Shown: positions 1-6,152, counted from the first letter of the stretch. The stretch: 8,084 bases of DNA from Myxococcota bacterium (GCA_022710245.1 JAKLHH010000303.1:1-8084); one strand, 5' to 3'. The notes: a model not told the origin generated them from the letters alone. Numbers and translations are program-made.

Positions 1-996
1 GATCCCGGTCATGGCGCCGCCGTAGGGGTCGAGCGCGGAGGGCGAGTTGTGGGTCTCCACCTTGTAGACGAGCAGCGTCTCGGCGTCGAGCCGCACCACC
101 CCGGCGTTGTCGTCGAAGACCGAGACCAGCCAGTCGACGCGCTCGGCGATCTCGCGCGTCGGGCGGACGATGTAGGTCTTGAAGAGCGAGCTCACCGTCT
201 CGCTCGCGCCGCGCTCGTCGGTGTAGCGGATCTGCGCGTTGAAGATCTTGTGCTTGCAGTGCTCCGACCAGGTCTGCGCGAGGCACTCCAGCTCGACGTC
301 GGTGGGCTCGGCGGGGAGCCCGGCGGCGCGGCGTCCCTCGCGCACGTCGGCGCGGGCGTAGTGGGCGCGGATCGCCTGCAGCTCGTCCAGGCTGAGCGAG
401 AGCGTGCGCCGGCGGCTGAGCTCGAGGAGCTCGCCGGGATCGGCGGGCAGCGGCACCGTCTCCACCCGGGGCGGGCTCTGGCTGCCCGCGAGCGGCAGCG
501 AGAGATCGGGCGGCGCCTCCAGGTAGCGCGCCGCGGGCCAGATCGTCACCTGCTCGATCAGCGCGTTGGCGAGGAGCTCGCTGGCGAGGCGCTGCAGCTC
601 GGGCTCACGCAGCCGCTCGCCCTCGACCAGGTAGAGCGTCTCCGTGAAGACCTGGGCGCCGGCCGGCAGCGCGCGGCCGAGCACGTCGGCGACGAAGATG
701 GCCGCCGTCCGGCCCAGGTTGTCGGTCACGCCCGGCCGGAAGCCGACCGCGATCACCCACTGGCAGGGGGGCAGCGGCAGCCGGCCCTCGGCGCACTCCT
801 CCAGCACCGGATCGGAGAGCGCCGCGCAGACCTGCGCCAGCTCCTCCGGAGCGAGGTCGAAGGACGTCTTGTAGACCGTGCGGGTGCGGATCTGAACGAC
901 GGGCAGGTCCAGGTACTCGCGCGCCTGCCGCGCCGCGCCTCGCCCGCGAGGATCATCGATCCCTGGCCGCGGGCCCACTTCGATTCGCTGCGCCAC
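1..996 (-). CDS. purL: Phosphoribosylformylglycinamidine synthase, PurL subunit (5' part, runs off left edge)
   Basis: PurL makes FGAM from FGAR, ATP and glutamine-derived ammonia in de novo purine synthesis in the cytosol. The first 332 residues are visible; the C-terminal part lies beyond position 1. Residues 1-100 resemble the PurS-like ferredoxin fold of long PurL proteins, with PGVTDNLGRTA at 88-98. QTWSEHCKHK at 241-250 is the classic PurL signature (SEHCxHK), and ETHNSPSALDPYGG near 314-327 is the substrate/ATP-loop signature, here in the variant I associate with deltaproteobacterial-type PurL. The GTG start at 996 gives VAQRIEV, which fits the expected N-terminus; an in-frame stop at 1060-1062 leaves only this GTG or a TTG at 1032. 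No glutaminase domain is visible, and whether PurQ is separate cannot be judged from here. The identification is firm; only the exact start is uncertain. Confidence 0.95.
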   Translation of the reverse strand, partial: MAQRIEVGPRPGIDDPRGRGAARQAREYLDLPVVQIRTRTVYKTSFDLAPEELAQVCAALSDPVLEECAEGRLPLPPCQWVIAVGFRPGVTDNLGRTAAIFVADVLGRALPAGAQVFTETLYLVEGERLREPELQRLASELLANALIEQVTIWPAARYLEAPPDLSLPLAGSQSPPRVETVPLPADPGELLELSRRRTLSLSLDELQAIRAHYARADVREGRRAAGLPAEPTDVELECLAQTWSEHCKHKIFNAQIRYTDERGASETVSSLFKTYIVRPTREIAERVDWLVSVFDDNAGVVRLDAETLLVYKVETHNSPSALDPYGGAMTGI

Positions 997-1003
997 GGGG
1001 CGG

Positions 1004-1032
1004 AACCTGCCACCAGCTCCGGCGGGAGTCAA
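1004..1032 (-). promoter_or_regulatory. Possible sigma-70-type promoter of purL
   Basis: Read on the minus strand, TTGACT (1032-1027) is followed by a 17-nt spacer and CAGGTT (1009-1004). The -35 match is good (5 of 6) and the -10 match is poor. If real, transcription would begin about at the GTG start at 996, giving a nearly leaderless message. A GGTGGCAGG stretch in the spacer could instead be a weak ribosome binding site belonging to a promoter farther upstream. This is inferred from motif spacing only. Confidence 0.22.
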
Positions 1033-1053
1033 GCGCCGCCGTGGCCGCCGTGG

Positions 1054-1065
1054 CCCTGATCAGGG
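1054..1065. promoter_or_regulatory. Perfect 12-bp palindrome upstream of purL
   Basis: CCCTGATCAGGG is a perfect palindrome 58-69 nt upstream of the purL start and just before the GCGTCAGGGG repeats. It could be a regulator binding site. It lacks a loop and a T-tract, so a terminator is unlikely. Its half-site CAGGG recurs in the neighbouring repeats. Confidence 0.3.
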
Positions 1066-1070
1066 GGAGG

Positions 1071-1111
1071 GCGTCAGGGGCGTCAGGGGTCGGGCGTCAG
1101 AGCGTCAGGGG
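1071..1111. repeat. Short direct repeats of GCGTCAGGGG
   Basis: GCGTCAGGGG occurs at 1071-1080, 1080-1089 and 1102-1111, with a partial copy GCGTCAG at 1094-1100. The last copy contains the stop codon of the beta-helix lipoprotein gene (1105-1107). The repeats fill most of the gap between that gene and purL. They may be iteron-like binding sites for a regulator or the product of replication slippage; nothing here decides between the two. Confidence 0.6.
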
Positions 1112-2055
1112 TAGGGGATCGGCTGGTTGTTGTCGTCATAGACGTTGCCCGTGACGGTGGGGGCGGGATCGTCGATCACCCAGGGGCCGTAGCCGGCGTC
1201 GCGGCCGAACCGGTTGTTGATGATCTTCGTGTTCTTCGGCTTCGTCGCGCCCGTGCCTCGGATGTTCAGCGTGTAGCCGCCGCCGTAGAGCCAGCTGCAG
1301 GTGATGGTGAGGTCCTCGGTCGCCCCGCCGAGGTCACCGGTCTGGACCGCGGCGTTGCTCGCGCCCTGGAGCACGCTGTGGCGGATGGTCACCCCCTTGC
1401 CCCCCGTCGACTGCACGCAGTCGTTGTGCTCCCCCTGGCCGTTCGAGAGGTCGTGGATCCAGCAGCCCTCGATGAGGACGTTGGCGTCGGCCTTGAGCCC
1501 ATCGGCGGAGCCGTGAATGTTCAAGCGGCGCGCGGTGTAGTTGGCGAAGGCGATGGCCGAGGTCACGTCGCCGGAGGTCCCGATGATCTCGCTGTCCTCG
1601 ACGACGAGGCCGGTGTTGTCGTTGTCGAAGTAGCGGATCGGGTAGTAGTCGCCCGTGGTGATGCGCACCTTGCGGATCGTCACGTTGTTCGCGAGGACGG
1701 TGATGGTGCCCTTGATGTCGAGCAGCTCCACGACCGCGCCGTCCTGCGTGACCTTGATCGACCCGCTGGCCGTCAGCTTGGCCCCGGCGGGCACGCCGGT
1801 GTTGCCCGGCCCGGGCTTGGCGCCGGCGCAGGGGTCCTGGCCGTCGAGCTTCGGGGCGGCGTCTCCCCGGCCTGCGTCACCGGCTCGCGCCTCGCCGCTG
1901 GCGCCCCGGTCCGCCGGGGCGCCCCGGTCCGTCGAGGCTCCTCGATCCGCGGCCAGGTCGTGGCCGCGCAGCACATCGAGCGCGGGCGTGCTCGAGTCGC
2001 TGCAGCCAGGGGTGAGGAGTGTGAGCAGGACGGCGACGGAACCACGCCAGCGCAT
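1105..2055 (-). CDS. Putative lipoprotein with right-handed parallel beta-helix domain
   Basis: The product has 316 residues. A short positive N-terminus and hydrophobic stretch (about 5-16) lead to Cys18 in LLTPGC, a slightly atypical lipobox, so membrane anchoring is likely but not certain. Residues 20-75 are a low-complexity linker with degenerate DRGA repeats. Residues about 95-305 have the regular rungs of a pectate-lyase-like beta-helix (NNVTIRKVRI, GLVVEDSEI, NVLIEGCWIHDL, GVTIRHSVL, NTKIINNRF). HGSADGLK (181-188) and GEHNDCVQS (208-216) are the most distinctive parts. Such folds bind or cleave polysaccharides, but I cannot assign catalytic residues, so the substrate is unknown. The ATG at 2055 is chosen because GGAGG lies 4 nt upstream and it begins the signal sequence. 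The frame stays open upstream to an ATG at 2265, but that would bury the signal. The gene is transcribed divergently from the TonB/HEAT lipoprotein gene. Confidence 0.85.
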   Translation of the reverse strand: MRWRGSVAVLLTLLTPGCSDSSTPALDVLRGHDLAADRGASTDRGAPADRGASGEARAGDAGRGDAAPKLDGQDPCAGAKPGPGNTGVPAGAKLTASGSIKVTQDGAVVELLDIKGTITVLANNVTIRKVRITTGDYYPIRYFDNDNTGLVVEDSEIIGTSGDVTSAIAFANYTARRLNIHGSADGLKADANVLIEGCWIHDLSNGQGEHNDCVQSTGGKGVTIRHSVLQGASNAAVQTGDLGGATEDLTITCSWLYGGGYTLNIRGTGATKPKNTKIINNRFGRDAGYGPWVIDDPAPTVTGNVYDDNNQPIPYP

Positions 2056-2059
2056 GTGC

Positions 2060-2064
2060 CCTCC
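2060..2064 (-). promoter_or_regulatory. Shine-Dalgarno GGAGG fixing the beta-helix lipoprotein start
   Basis: GGAGG on the minus strand lies 4 nt before the ATG at 2055. Together with the signal sequence that follows, it argues against the longer reading from 2265. Confidence 0.75.
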
Positions 2065-2093
2065 ACGGTCGCAGGTGTACGTGTACGGGCATG

Positions 2094-2204
2094 GTCTCCC
2101 ACCGTCGCCACGATGGCAACCGAGTCCCTCGAGTCCCTCTCGAGGCAGCCCGCCCCGTCTCCCACCGTGGCCACGATGGCAACCGAGTCCCTCTCGAGGC
2201 AGCC
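2094..2204. repeat. Two tandem direct repeats in a divergent promoter region
   Basis: Copy 1 spans 2094-2150 and copy 2 spans 2157-2204, both beginning GTCTCCCACCGT and ending CTCTCGAGGCAGCC. The period is 63 nt. The copies differ by one base (C/G in CCGTSGCC) and by a 9-nt internal duplication of CGAGTCCCT in copy 1. They lie between two divergently transcribed lipoprotein genes, so each copy is placed to act on either promoter. Period and insertion are multiples of three, and the frame of each flanking gene is open across the region, so a coding origin cannot be excluded. The signal sequences and ribosome binding sites of both genes place the region outside coding sequence. Confidence 0.85.
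2162..2179. promoter_or_regulatory. Near-palindromic 18-nt site inside the repeat (second copy at 2099-2116)
   Basis: CCACCGTGGCCACGATGG is a palindrome except for one symmetric mismatch pair, with the perfect core CGTGGCCACG. The copy at 2099-2116 differs at one core base (CGTCGCCACG). Two such sites 63 bp apart between divergent genes resemble paired operators about six helical turns apart. No regulator is identified, and the operator role is inferred. Confidence 0.4.
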
Positions 2205-2268
2205 CCCCGGCGGAGACGCTCCACGCCAGGCTAAGGTGCCCGGCCCGGGCGCCGATGATACCCATGAC

Positions 2269-2273
2269 GGAGG
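2269..2273 (+). promoter_or_regulatory. Shine-Dalgarno GGAGG for the TonB/HEAT lipoprotein gene
   Basis: GGAGG lies 8 nt before the ATG at 2282, which begins a clear lipoprotein signal. An in-frame ATG at 2264 overlaps this region and has no comparable site, so 2282 is preferred. Confidence 0.75.
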
Positions 2274-2281
2274 TACCGCGG

Positions 2282-4048
2282 ATGAAGCACCTCGCCTGGC
2301 TACTGGTGGTCGCCAGCTGCGCTCCGCTCCGGCCGCAACCCTCCGCCGCGACTGACCTCCGCCCCCGGGCCGCCGAGGGGGCTCGCGTCGCCGGGCCGCC
2401 GCGGGAGCTCCCCGGCGACCAGCGACGCTACCTGGAGGAGATCTACCGGCGCCTGCGGGTCGGCTGGGACGACGCCCTGGCGAACGCCGCCGCGTTCTAC
2501 CCGGCCGCGGACCCCGTGAACGATCCCTCGCTGATGGCCGAGGTGGAGCTCACGCTCGGCGCCTCCGGCCAGCCCGCGGCGATGCGGCTCGTCTCGCGCT
2601 CGCGGAGCCACCGCTTCGACAACTCGGCGCTGCTCGTCGTCTCCTGGCTGCGCGGCCTGCCGCCGCTCCCGGTCTCGCTGCCCGAGGGGCACGTGCGCCT
2701 CCGCTGGCGCTTCCACCGCGACGCGCGCGGGTGTGCTCCGACCTACGCGGCGCTCCAGGTGCAGCCGCTGCCGCTCGCGCAAGCGCTCGAGCGCGCGATG
2801 GACGGGGCGCGCTGGCCGGAGGCGTCGCGGATCCTCGCCGAGCAACCGGGGCTCGCGCGTCAGGTGATCGAGCGCGGGCTCGTGTCAGGAGAGCGGACGC
2901 GTCACCTCGCCCTCGCCGCGCTGCCCACCGACCGTCTGGCGGCGCTCCTCGGGCGCGAGCGCACGGCGGGGTTCTGGTCGGTGGGGATCGCGGTCCTGGA
3001 GGCGCGCCGGGAGCGCGCGGCCCTCCTCGCGCTCGTCGAGCGACTCGCGCCCGCGACGCCCGGCTTCGGCAAGGAGGCGGAGATCACCGAGGCGACCGCG
3101 CCGCTCCTGGCCTGGCTCCTCCTCGCCTGCAGCCGCCTCGGCCTGGAGGTGCCGGAGGCCTCGCTGCGCCGGGCCCTCGAGCAGGCGCCGGATCCCGTGC
3201 TCGCCGCCGCGGCGATCCCGGCGCTGCGCTCGAGCGCGCTGGCGGCGCGGGAGTGGCCGCGCTGGGCCGGGGAGCCGCTCGTCGGTCCGCCCCTCGCGGC
3301 GATCGTCTGCTCCGGCGCCGGCGCGCAGCGCCAGGCGAGCGCGCCGTGTCCAGGCTGGGCCGAGCGCGCGGTGCAGGCCGCCCTCGAGGGGACCGAGCCG
3401 GCGCCGGTCCTGGCCGCGCTCTCTCGCTGGCCGGTGCCTCGCTTCCGGGCGACGCTCCTGCAGCTGGCCGCCAGCCGCCGCCTCGCGGCGCCGTCACGGG
3501 TCGCGGCGGTCCAGGCAGGGGCGCGGGTCGCCGGGCCGCTGCAGCCGCTCCTCGCGCTGCTCCGCGCCGACGAGCTCGAGGTGCAGATCGCGGCGGCGCG
3601 GGCGCTGGCGGCGAGCGGCGAGCGCCGCCGGGTCGCCTACCGCTTGCTGACGCTGGTGCAGGAGAGCCGCGGTCGTCTGGCCGCCGAGGCGCTCGGCGCA
3701 GCGGCGAGCCTGGGCATGCCGGAGCTCCTCCCGGATCTCCTCTACCGCGCGGCGCGTCTGCCGGCCGCGGCGCGCGCGCCGCTGGTCCGCGAGCTGTGGC
3801 GCTACGGCGACGCGGCGCTGACGTGGCTGCGTCGAGCGCTGGCCGCGCCCGAGCCCGAGCTGCGCACGGCCGCGCAGGCGAGCCTCGCCCGGCTCGGAGG
3901 CGAGGCAGGCCGCCCGGCCGCGGCGCCGCGTGACGAGCTCACGGCGGCCCCCGTCGAGGCGCGCAGCTTCGAGGAGCTGCTCCGCCAGGCAGCGCAGCTC
4001 GCCTCGCCAGCGGCGGAGGCCACGGCGAGCTCGCGCCTCGAGCGCTGA
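2282..4048 (+). CDS. Predicted lipoprotein with TonB/TolA C-terminal-like domain and HEAT-like repeats
   Basis: The product has 588 residues. MKHLAWLLVVASC is a good lipoprotein signal with Cys13 as the lipid site. Residues about 47-146 resemble the TonB/TolA C-terminal domain: a leading helix (YLEEIYRRLRVGWDD), a strand pair around MAEVELTLGASGQPAAMRLV, the FDNSALLVV helix, the LPPLP turn and the closing strand HVRLRWRFHRD. The remainder is alpha-helical and rich in Ala, Leu and Arg. HEAT-like helical pairs are clearest at 415-545 (for example EVQIAAARALAASGERRR) and probably extend back to about 165. There is no transmembrane helix or proline-rich spanner, so it is not an ordinary TonB. A scaffold role at the envelope is an inference. 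Cys151, Cys283, Cys343 and Cys356 are scattered. The gene stands alone, divergent from the beta-helix gene and convergent with the next. Confidence is high that it is a gene and moderate for the domains. Confidence 0.85.
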   Translation: MKHLAWLLVVASCAPLRPQPSAATDLRPRAAEGARVAGPPRELPGDQRRYLEEIYRRLRVGWDDALANAAAFYPAADPVNDPSLMAEVELTLGASGQPAAMRLVSRSRSHRFDNSALLVVSWLRGLPPLPVSLPEGHVRLRWRFHRDARGCAPTYAALQVQPLPLAQALERAMDGARWPEASRILAEQPGLARQVIERGLVSGERTRHLALAALPTDRLAALLGRERTAGFWSVGIAVLEARRERAALLALVERLAPATPGFGKEAEITEATAPLLAWLLLACSRLGLEVPEASLRRALEQAPDPVLAAAAIPALRSSALAAREWPRWAGEPLVGPPLAAIVCSGAGAQRQASAPCPGWAERAVQAALEGTEPAPVLAALSRWPVPRFRATLLQLAASRRLAAPSRVAAVQAGARVAGPLQPLLALLRADELEVQIAAARALAASGERRRVAYRLLTLVQESRGRLAAEALGAAASLGMPELLPDLLYRAARLPAAARAPLVRELWRYGDAALTWLRRALAAPEPELRTAAQASLARLGGEAGRPAAAPRDELTAAPVEARSFEELLRQAAQLASPAAEATASSRLER

Positions 4049-4052
4049 GCCG

Positions 4053-4769
4053 CTACTTGCAGCACATGGCTCCGCCGAGCTTGGTGGTGGGCGCGATCCC
4101 CAGCCAGTAGGCCTGGTCGGCGGGCAGTCCGGTGATGGAGTGGCAGGAGCCGTTCGTGCTCGCGCCGAGCGAGAGCAGGTAGTTCGCCGCCCCCGTCGTG
4201 CCGTTGCAGCTGAAGTTCGCGCTCGCCGGCACCGGGTCGAGCACAGCAGCGCAGGTGCAGGAGCCGTCAGCCAGCGGCTGCATGCTGCTCGCCAGCCTCA
4301 CCGAGCAGCCGCCGAGCCAGAGGACCACCCCGCTGGTGCTCGTGGTGAGCCCGCCGCGGGCCTTGTACTCGGTCGCCGAGCAGAGGTGCCAGCCGGCGCT
4401 CGTCCTGCAGAGCTGCTCGGCCGAGCACTGATCATAGGTGTCCGGCGCGGTCACGCAGCCCCTCATCGAGCTCGCCCACCCCGGCATGCTCATGGTCCCG
4501 GCGCTCGCCGCACAGGCGTCGGCCAGCCAGTCGAGCTTCGCCTGGTCCGCGGGGCGGTGGTCGACGAGGGCCGGCGCGTCCTCTGCGCGCGAGGCGTCGC
4601 CAGGTGCCGCCTCGCGGGGCCACGGCGCCTCGCGGGGCTGGTCGCTCCCGGCTGCGTCAGCGACCGGGGCGCGCTGGTCGCGCGTCGACTCCTGCTGGGA
4701 GGAGAAGGGGAGGAGGCGATGACAGCCCACCCCGCCGAGGAGGGACAGAGCGAGGACCGCGGCGCGCAT
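4053..4769 (-). CDS. Putative cysteine-rich lipoprotein of unknown function
   Basis: The product has 238 residues. MRAAVLALSLLGGVGC gives a signal ending at Cys16, with an imperfect lipobox. Residues 25-75 are an acidic, Pro/Ala-rich linker typical of surface lipoproteins. From about 80 there is a compact domain with 12 cysteines (86, 105, 115, 121, 130, 155, 171, 173, 188, 209, 236, 237), an even number suggesting six disulfides. Recognisable pieces are QCSAEQLCRTSAGWHLCSA (114-132), SCTCA (170-174) and the C-terminal CCK. I do not recognise a named family, and no catalytic motif is visible. The ATG at 4769 has no clear Shine-Dalgarno sequence. A structured repeat element ends 36 nt upstream of it, between this gene and the metallopeptidase gene in the same orientation. 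Cotranscription with that gene is possible. Its stop lies 4 nt from the stop of the convergent TonB/HEAT gene. Confidence 0.8.
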   Translation of the reverse strand: MRAAVLALSLLGGVGCHRLLPFSSQQESTRDQRAPVADAAGSDQPREAPWPREAAPGDASRAEDAPALVDHRPADQAKLDWLADACAASAGTMSMPGWASSMRGCVTAPDTYDQCSAEQLCRTSAGWHLCSATEYKARGGLTTSTSGVVLWLGGCSVRLASSMQPLADGSCTCAAVLDPVPASANFSCNGTTGAANYLLSLGASTNGSCHSITGLPADQAYWLGIAPTTKLGGAMCCK

Positions 4770-4805
4770 CCGTCGAGCACGGTCCCATCGCGTGGGCGCC
4801 CGCGT

Positions 4806-4870
4806 CAAGTGCTGGTCGCGGCAGCTCCGCACGAGCGCCCGACCTGTGCGGCGCCGGGTCAATTGCCACC
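4806..4870 (+). other. Copy 1 of a dispersed structured element
   Basis: Read on the plus strand, this stretch matches 7243-7306 read on the minus strand, at about 55 of 66 aligned columns by eye. Both contain TGGTCGCGGCAGCT and CGCCCGACCTG. The predicted fold has a 6-bp inner stem CCGCAC/GTGCGG closing a 13-nt loop (GAGCGCCCGACCT), a short internal loop (AGCT against GC), an outer stem TCGCGGC/GCCGGGT with two mismatches, and terminal CAAGTG/CAATTG pairing with a 4-nt bulge. It overlaps the last codons of the metallopeptidase gene (stop at 4859-4861) and ends 36 nt before the cysteine-rich lipoprotein start. It may be a cis-acting RNA, a small RNA or a REP/MITE-like repeat; which strand matters is unknown. 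Confidence 0.6.
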
Positions 4871-5932
4871 TCGAGCGCCCGGGCAAGCGTCGAGGGCCGC
4901 CGCGGCAGCGCGGAGCGCGGGCGGAGCGGGAGGGAGCCCGGCGGTGCGGACGGCCTGCTGGTACAGCGCGACGAGCCGTCCGGGGCCGCAGGCCAGCGCA
5001 CGGCGGAGCCCGGCCTGGCCCCACCGCTGCTGCACCCCGTGCGCCAGGAGGAGCCCGCTGATGGACCCGTACTTCTTCCAGTAGGGGCCCTCGCTGGCGC
5101 GCCCGAGGAGCTCGGCGGTGGCGGTGGCGCTCAGGCGGCGGTCGCGGAGGGCGCGCAGGGCGGCGTCGAGCTCGACCAGGGCCGGCGAGGCCTTGGCGAG
5201 CGGGAAGCCCTCGCGCGCCAGCGTCGCGCCGCGGTCGAGGAGGTGCGCGACGCCCTCGTCGAGGACCAGGGTGAGCAGGCGCGCCGTGGGGTCGCTGCGC
5301 CGGGCGAGCCGCCGCCAGCTCGGGGCGCTCTCTCGATAGCGGTGAAAGGCGACGTGAAAGAGCTCGTGCCTGAGGAGCCCCTGCAGGTCGAGCGAGCGCC
5401 GCTCCACCGGCCAGTCGCGATGCCACGGCGCGAGGAGCAGCGCGTTGAGGACGATCACGGGCTCGCCGTCCTCGGCGAGCGTGGGCGCCTCCCCGGGCGC
5501 CTCCCCGAAGCGGACGCGCCGCACGTAGGCGTCCCCCATCGGATGGCCATTGGCGACGACGAGGAGGCGCGCGCGCAGGGCGATCGGCCGCGGCAGGACC
5601 GCGCCGACCTCCTCGCCCAGGGGCGCGAGCCGCCAGCCGCGCATCGCCCCCAGGAGCTCGGCCACCCAGGAGGCCGGCGGCGGCTTCGGCGGGCTGGGCC
5701 TGGTGCTGAAGCTCGCCTCGGCGACGGCGGCGACGCGGCCTGCGGGCCTGGTCGCGCTCGCCCGCGCGCACTCCGGCTCCGCCCGGCCGGCCCGGCGGCA
5801 GGTGAGCCACGCTTCGGCCGCGGACGCGTCGAGAGAGAGCACGATCCCCTCCGCGCTGGCGAGGTGTGGCCTCGCCTGCGCGGACAGGATCGCGAGGGCG
5901 AGGACAGCGAGACGGGGTGGGCAGGCTCTCAT
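4859..5932 (-). CDS. Secreted HExxH metallopeptidase-like protein
   Basis: The product has 357 residues. Residues 1-27 form a signal peptide (hydrophobic 8-19, likely cut after ASA27), so the protein is exported, probably to the periplasm. HELFH at 189-193 is a zinc-binding HExxH motif. LDEGVAHLL at 224-232 supplies Glu226 as a likely third ligand, 33 residues after the second histidine, as in gluzincin-type peptidases. YWKKYGSISGLLLAHGVQQRWG (around 284-305) resembles the helical region that follows in peptidase-MA/DUF5700-like proteins. Zinc-dependent proteolysis is therefore inferred; the substrate is unknown. Cys45, Cys55, Cys315 and Cys350 could form disulfides. The ATG at 5932 is preceded by GGAGGA at a short spacing of 2-3 nt; a GTG at 5959 would give a longer, less signal-like start with no ribosome binding site. 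The repeat array at 5980-6152 lies just upstream. Confidence 0.85.
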   Translation of the reverse strand: MRACPPRLAVLALAILSAQARPHLASAEGIVLSLDASAAEAWLTCRRAGRAEPECARASATRPAGRVAAVAEASFSTRPSPPKPPPASWVAELLGAMRGWRLAPLGEEVGAVLPRPIALRARLLVVANGHPMGDAYVRRVRFGEAPGEAPTLAEDGEPVIVLNALLLAPWHRDWPVERRSLDLQGLLRHELFHVAFHRYRESAPSWRRLARRSDPTARLLTLVLDEGVAHLLDRGATLAREGFPLAKASPALVELDAALRALRDRRLSATATAELLGRASEGPYWKKYGSISGLLLAHGVQQRWGQAGLRRALACGPGRLVALYQQAVRTAGLPPAPPALRAAAAALDACPGARGGN

Positions 5933-5979
5933 GCTCCTCCGCGACCGCGAGGGTAGCACCCGCGCGGCGCGTCGGCGAG

Positions 5980-6152
5980 GCGCAGCGCGCGAGGGCGCAG
6001 CGCGCGCAGCGAAGGCTCAGCGCGGAGGCGCAGCGGGCGCAGCGCGAAGGCGCAGCGGGCGCAGCGCGAAGGCGCAGCGGGCGCAGCGAAGGCGCAGCGG
6101 GCGCAGCGAAGGCGCAGCGGGCGCAGCGCGAAGGCGCAGCGCGCGCAGCGAA
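5980..6152. repeat. GCGCAGCG minisatellite array
   Basis: About 15 copies of the 8-mer GCGCAGCG are arranged as pairs in 20- or 22-nt units, each ending in AA (5994-6013, then six consecutive units 6027-6048, 6049-6070, 6071-6090, 6091-6110, 6111-6132 and 6133-6152). A degenerate stretch at 6014-6026 interrupts the array. It fills most of the 239-nt gap between the SDR gene stop (6172) and the metallopeptidase start (5932). Units of 20 and 22 nt shift the reading frame, so it is not a coding repeat. It is likely prone to length change by slippage and may affect spacing upstream of the metallopeptidase gene. Confidence 0.9.

Noticed and set aside
49..1059. Long open frame on the plus strand opposite purL.
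   Set aside because: It shares codon boundaries with purL on the other strand, and only purL has recognisable conserved motifs; the plus-strand reading is Arg/Ala/Gly-rich with no domain.
2056..2265. In-frame N-terminal extension of the beta-helix gene from an ATG at 2265, which would add 70 residues and translate the tandem repeat.
   Set aside because: It would bury a lipoprotein signal that begins at 2055 with GGAGG 4 nt upstream.
1655..2281. Upstream open frame in continuity with the TonB/HEAT gene on the plus strand.
   Set aside because: It runs antisense to the beta-helix gene and precedes a clear lipoprotein signal and ribosome site at 2269-2284; long open frames on both strands are expected at this GC content.
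4025..4055. Bidirectional terminator between the convergent genes.
   Set aside because: Only 4 nt separate the stops. The palindrome GCGAGCTCGC at 4025-4034 lies inside coding sequence and has no T-run.
5980..6152. CRISPR array.
   Set aside because: There are no unique spacers; the units are contiguous low-complexity repeats and no cas genes are nearby.
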